This document shows positions 13,684 to 13,814 of a stretch of DNA of 13,814 bases, one piece after another; position 1 is the first letter of the stretch; each line of letters begins with the position of its first letter. The notes under the pieces are model-generated. The model was given only the letters and a program-made list of their open reading frames with translations. It ran no database searches and had not been told where the DNA came from. Where the stretch lies: the NCBI GenBank assembly GCA_038253125.1, contig JBBSHM010000068.1, positions 1-13,814 on the forward strand, given 5' to 3'. The position numbers and the translations under genes are program-made. This DNA comes from JAUJNH01 sp038253125. GTDB lineage: Bacteria; Actinomycetota; Acidimicrobiia; Acidimicrobiales; JAUJNH01.

Positions 13684-13814
13684 GTGCATCGCAACGTCGT
13701 CACCCTGTGTTCGCTAGCTCTGGGTGTCTCTGTCGCCACCGTCGTGCGGGTCCCCTCCGGGGCCGAGAGCGAACGGGTGCAGCAGGTGACACCGGCCGGG
13801 TGGCGGATCGATCC
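13684..13814 (+). CDS. Start of a secreted protein (3' truncated by window edge)
   Basis: GTG 13684 has a strong Shine-Dalgarno, GGAGG at 13671-13675, 8 nt upstream, and the frame is open to the window end. The 43 visible residues are a short basic start (MHRN), a hydrophobic stretch (VVTLCSLALGVSVATVV) and a likely cleavage region (PSGAESE), i.e. a Sec-type signal peptide, possibly followed by the mature start VQQVTPAGWRID. Too little is visible to assign a family. The upstream GTTCACCC repeats suggest co-regulation with the phosphatase genes, so a phosphate-scavenging exoenzyme is one possibility (inference). Confidence 0.6.
   Translation, partial: MHRNVVTLCSLALGVSVATVVRVPSGAESERVQQVTPAGWRID

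Noticed and set aside
13667..13717. ATG at 13667 as the start of the right-edge gene
   Set aside because: That frame stops at TAG after 16 codons, whereas GTG 13684 has GGAGG at 8 nt and encodes a signal peptide.

Overview
The window is about 70% GC. It has strong third-position G/C bias, frequent GTG starts, 4-bp GTGA/ATGA gene overlaps and gene families typical of high-GC Gram-positives: a DrrA/DrrB-type exporter, an actinobacterial lysozyme-fold family with LFQQRPSQGWG, and a membrane-anchored phosphodiester glycosidase. This points to a chromosomal segment of an actinomycete-like bacterium (Actinomycetota); nothing here fixes the genus. I see no tRNA, rRNA, CRISPR array, transposase or phage gene.

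Layout. 1-623: 3' end of a CorA-type Mg2+/Co2+ transporter. 624-1850: a spacer with an 11-bp inverted repeat, then a tiny 46-codon ORF coupled by a GTGA overlap to a saccharopine-dehydrogenase-like oxidoreductase. 1878-1926: a large hairpin between convergent genes. 1932-3766 (minus): DrrB-like permease and DrrA-like ATPase, an exporter operon. 3906-6342 (minus): a secreted PhoX-like (DUF839) protein followed closely by a fumarylacetoacetate-hydrolase-family enzyme. 6578-9189 (plus): a membrane-anchored lysozyme-fold protein and a phosphodiester glycosidase with a multi-TM N-terminus. 9269-10431: an 81-aa two-TM protein translationally coupled to UppP. 10575-12257: a secreted alkaline-phosphatase-superfamily protein. 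12259-13536: a TetR remnant lacking its DNA-binding domain, overlapping a rhomboid gene that needs two frame corrections. 13684-end: start of a secreted protein.

How the genes may work together. Four of the plus-strand or divergent genes encode envelope or secreted proteins of phosphoester or lipid-carrier chemistry (PhoX-like, phosphodiester glycosidase, UppP, alkaline-phosphatase superfamily). The most interesting signal is regulatory. The upstream regions of the PhoX-like gene and of the alkaline-phosphatase-superfamily gene share an unusual 18-bp block (16 of 18 identical) inside arrays of 11-nt direct repeats with GTTCA cores, at nearly the same distance from the start codon. This matches the actinobacterial PHO-box pattern (11-nt direct repeats related to GTTCACC bound by PhoP). 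A third site, with two GTTCACCC units exactly 44 nt apart (4 x 11), precedes the secreted protein at the right edge. I infer a local phosphate-starvation regulon in which these genes are co-induced to scavenge phosphate from organic esters.

Limits: functions are read from recalled family motifs, not searches. Start codons of the FAH-family gene, the lysozyme-fold gene and the PhoX-like gene are uncertain. The three indels in the TetR/rhomboid region all fall in G runs, so sequencing error cannot be separated from gene decay here.
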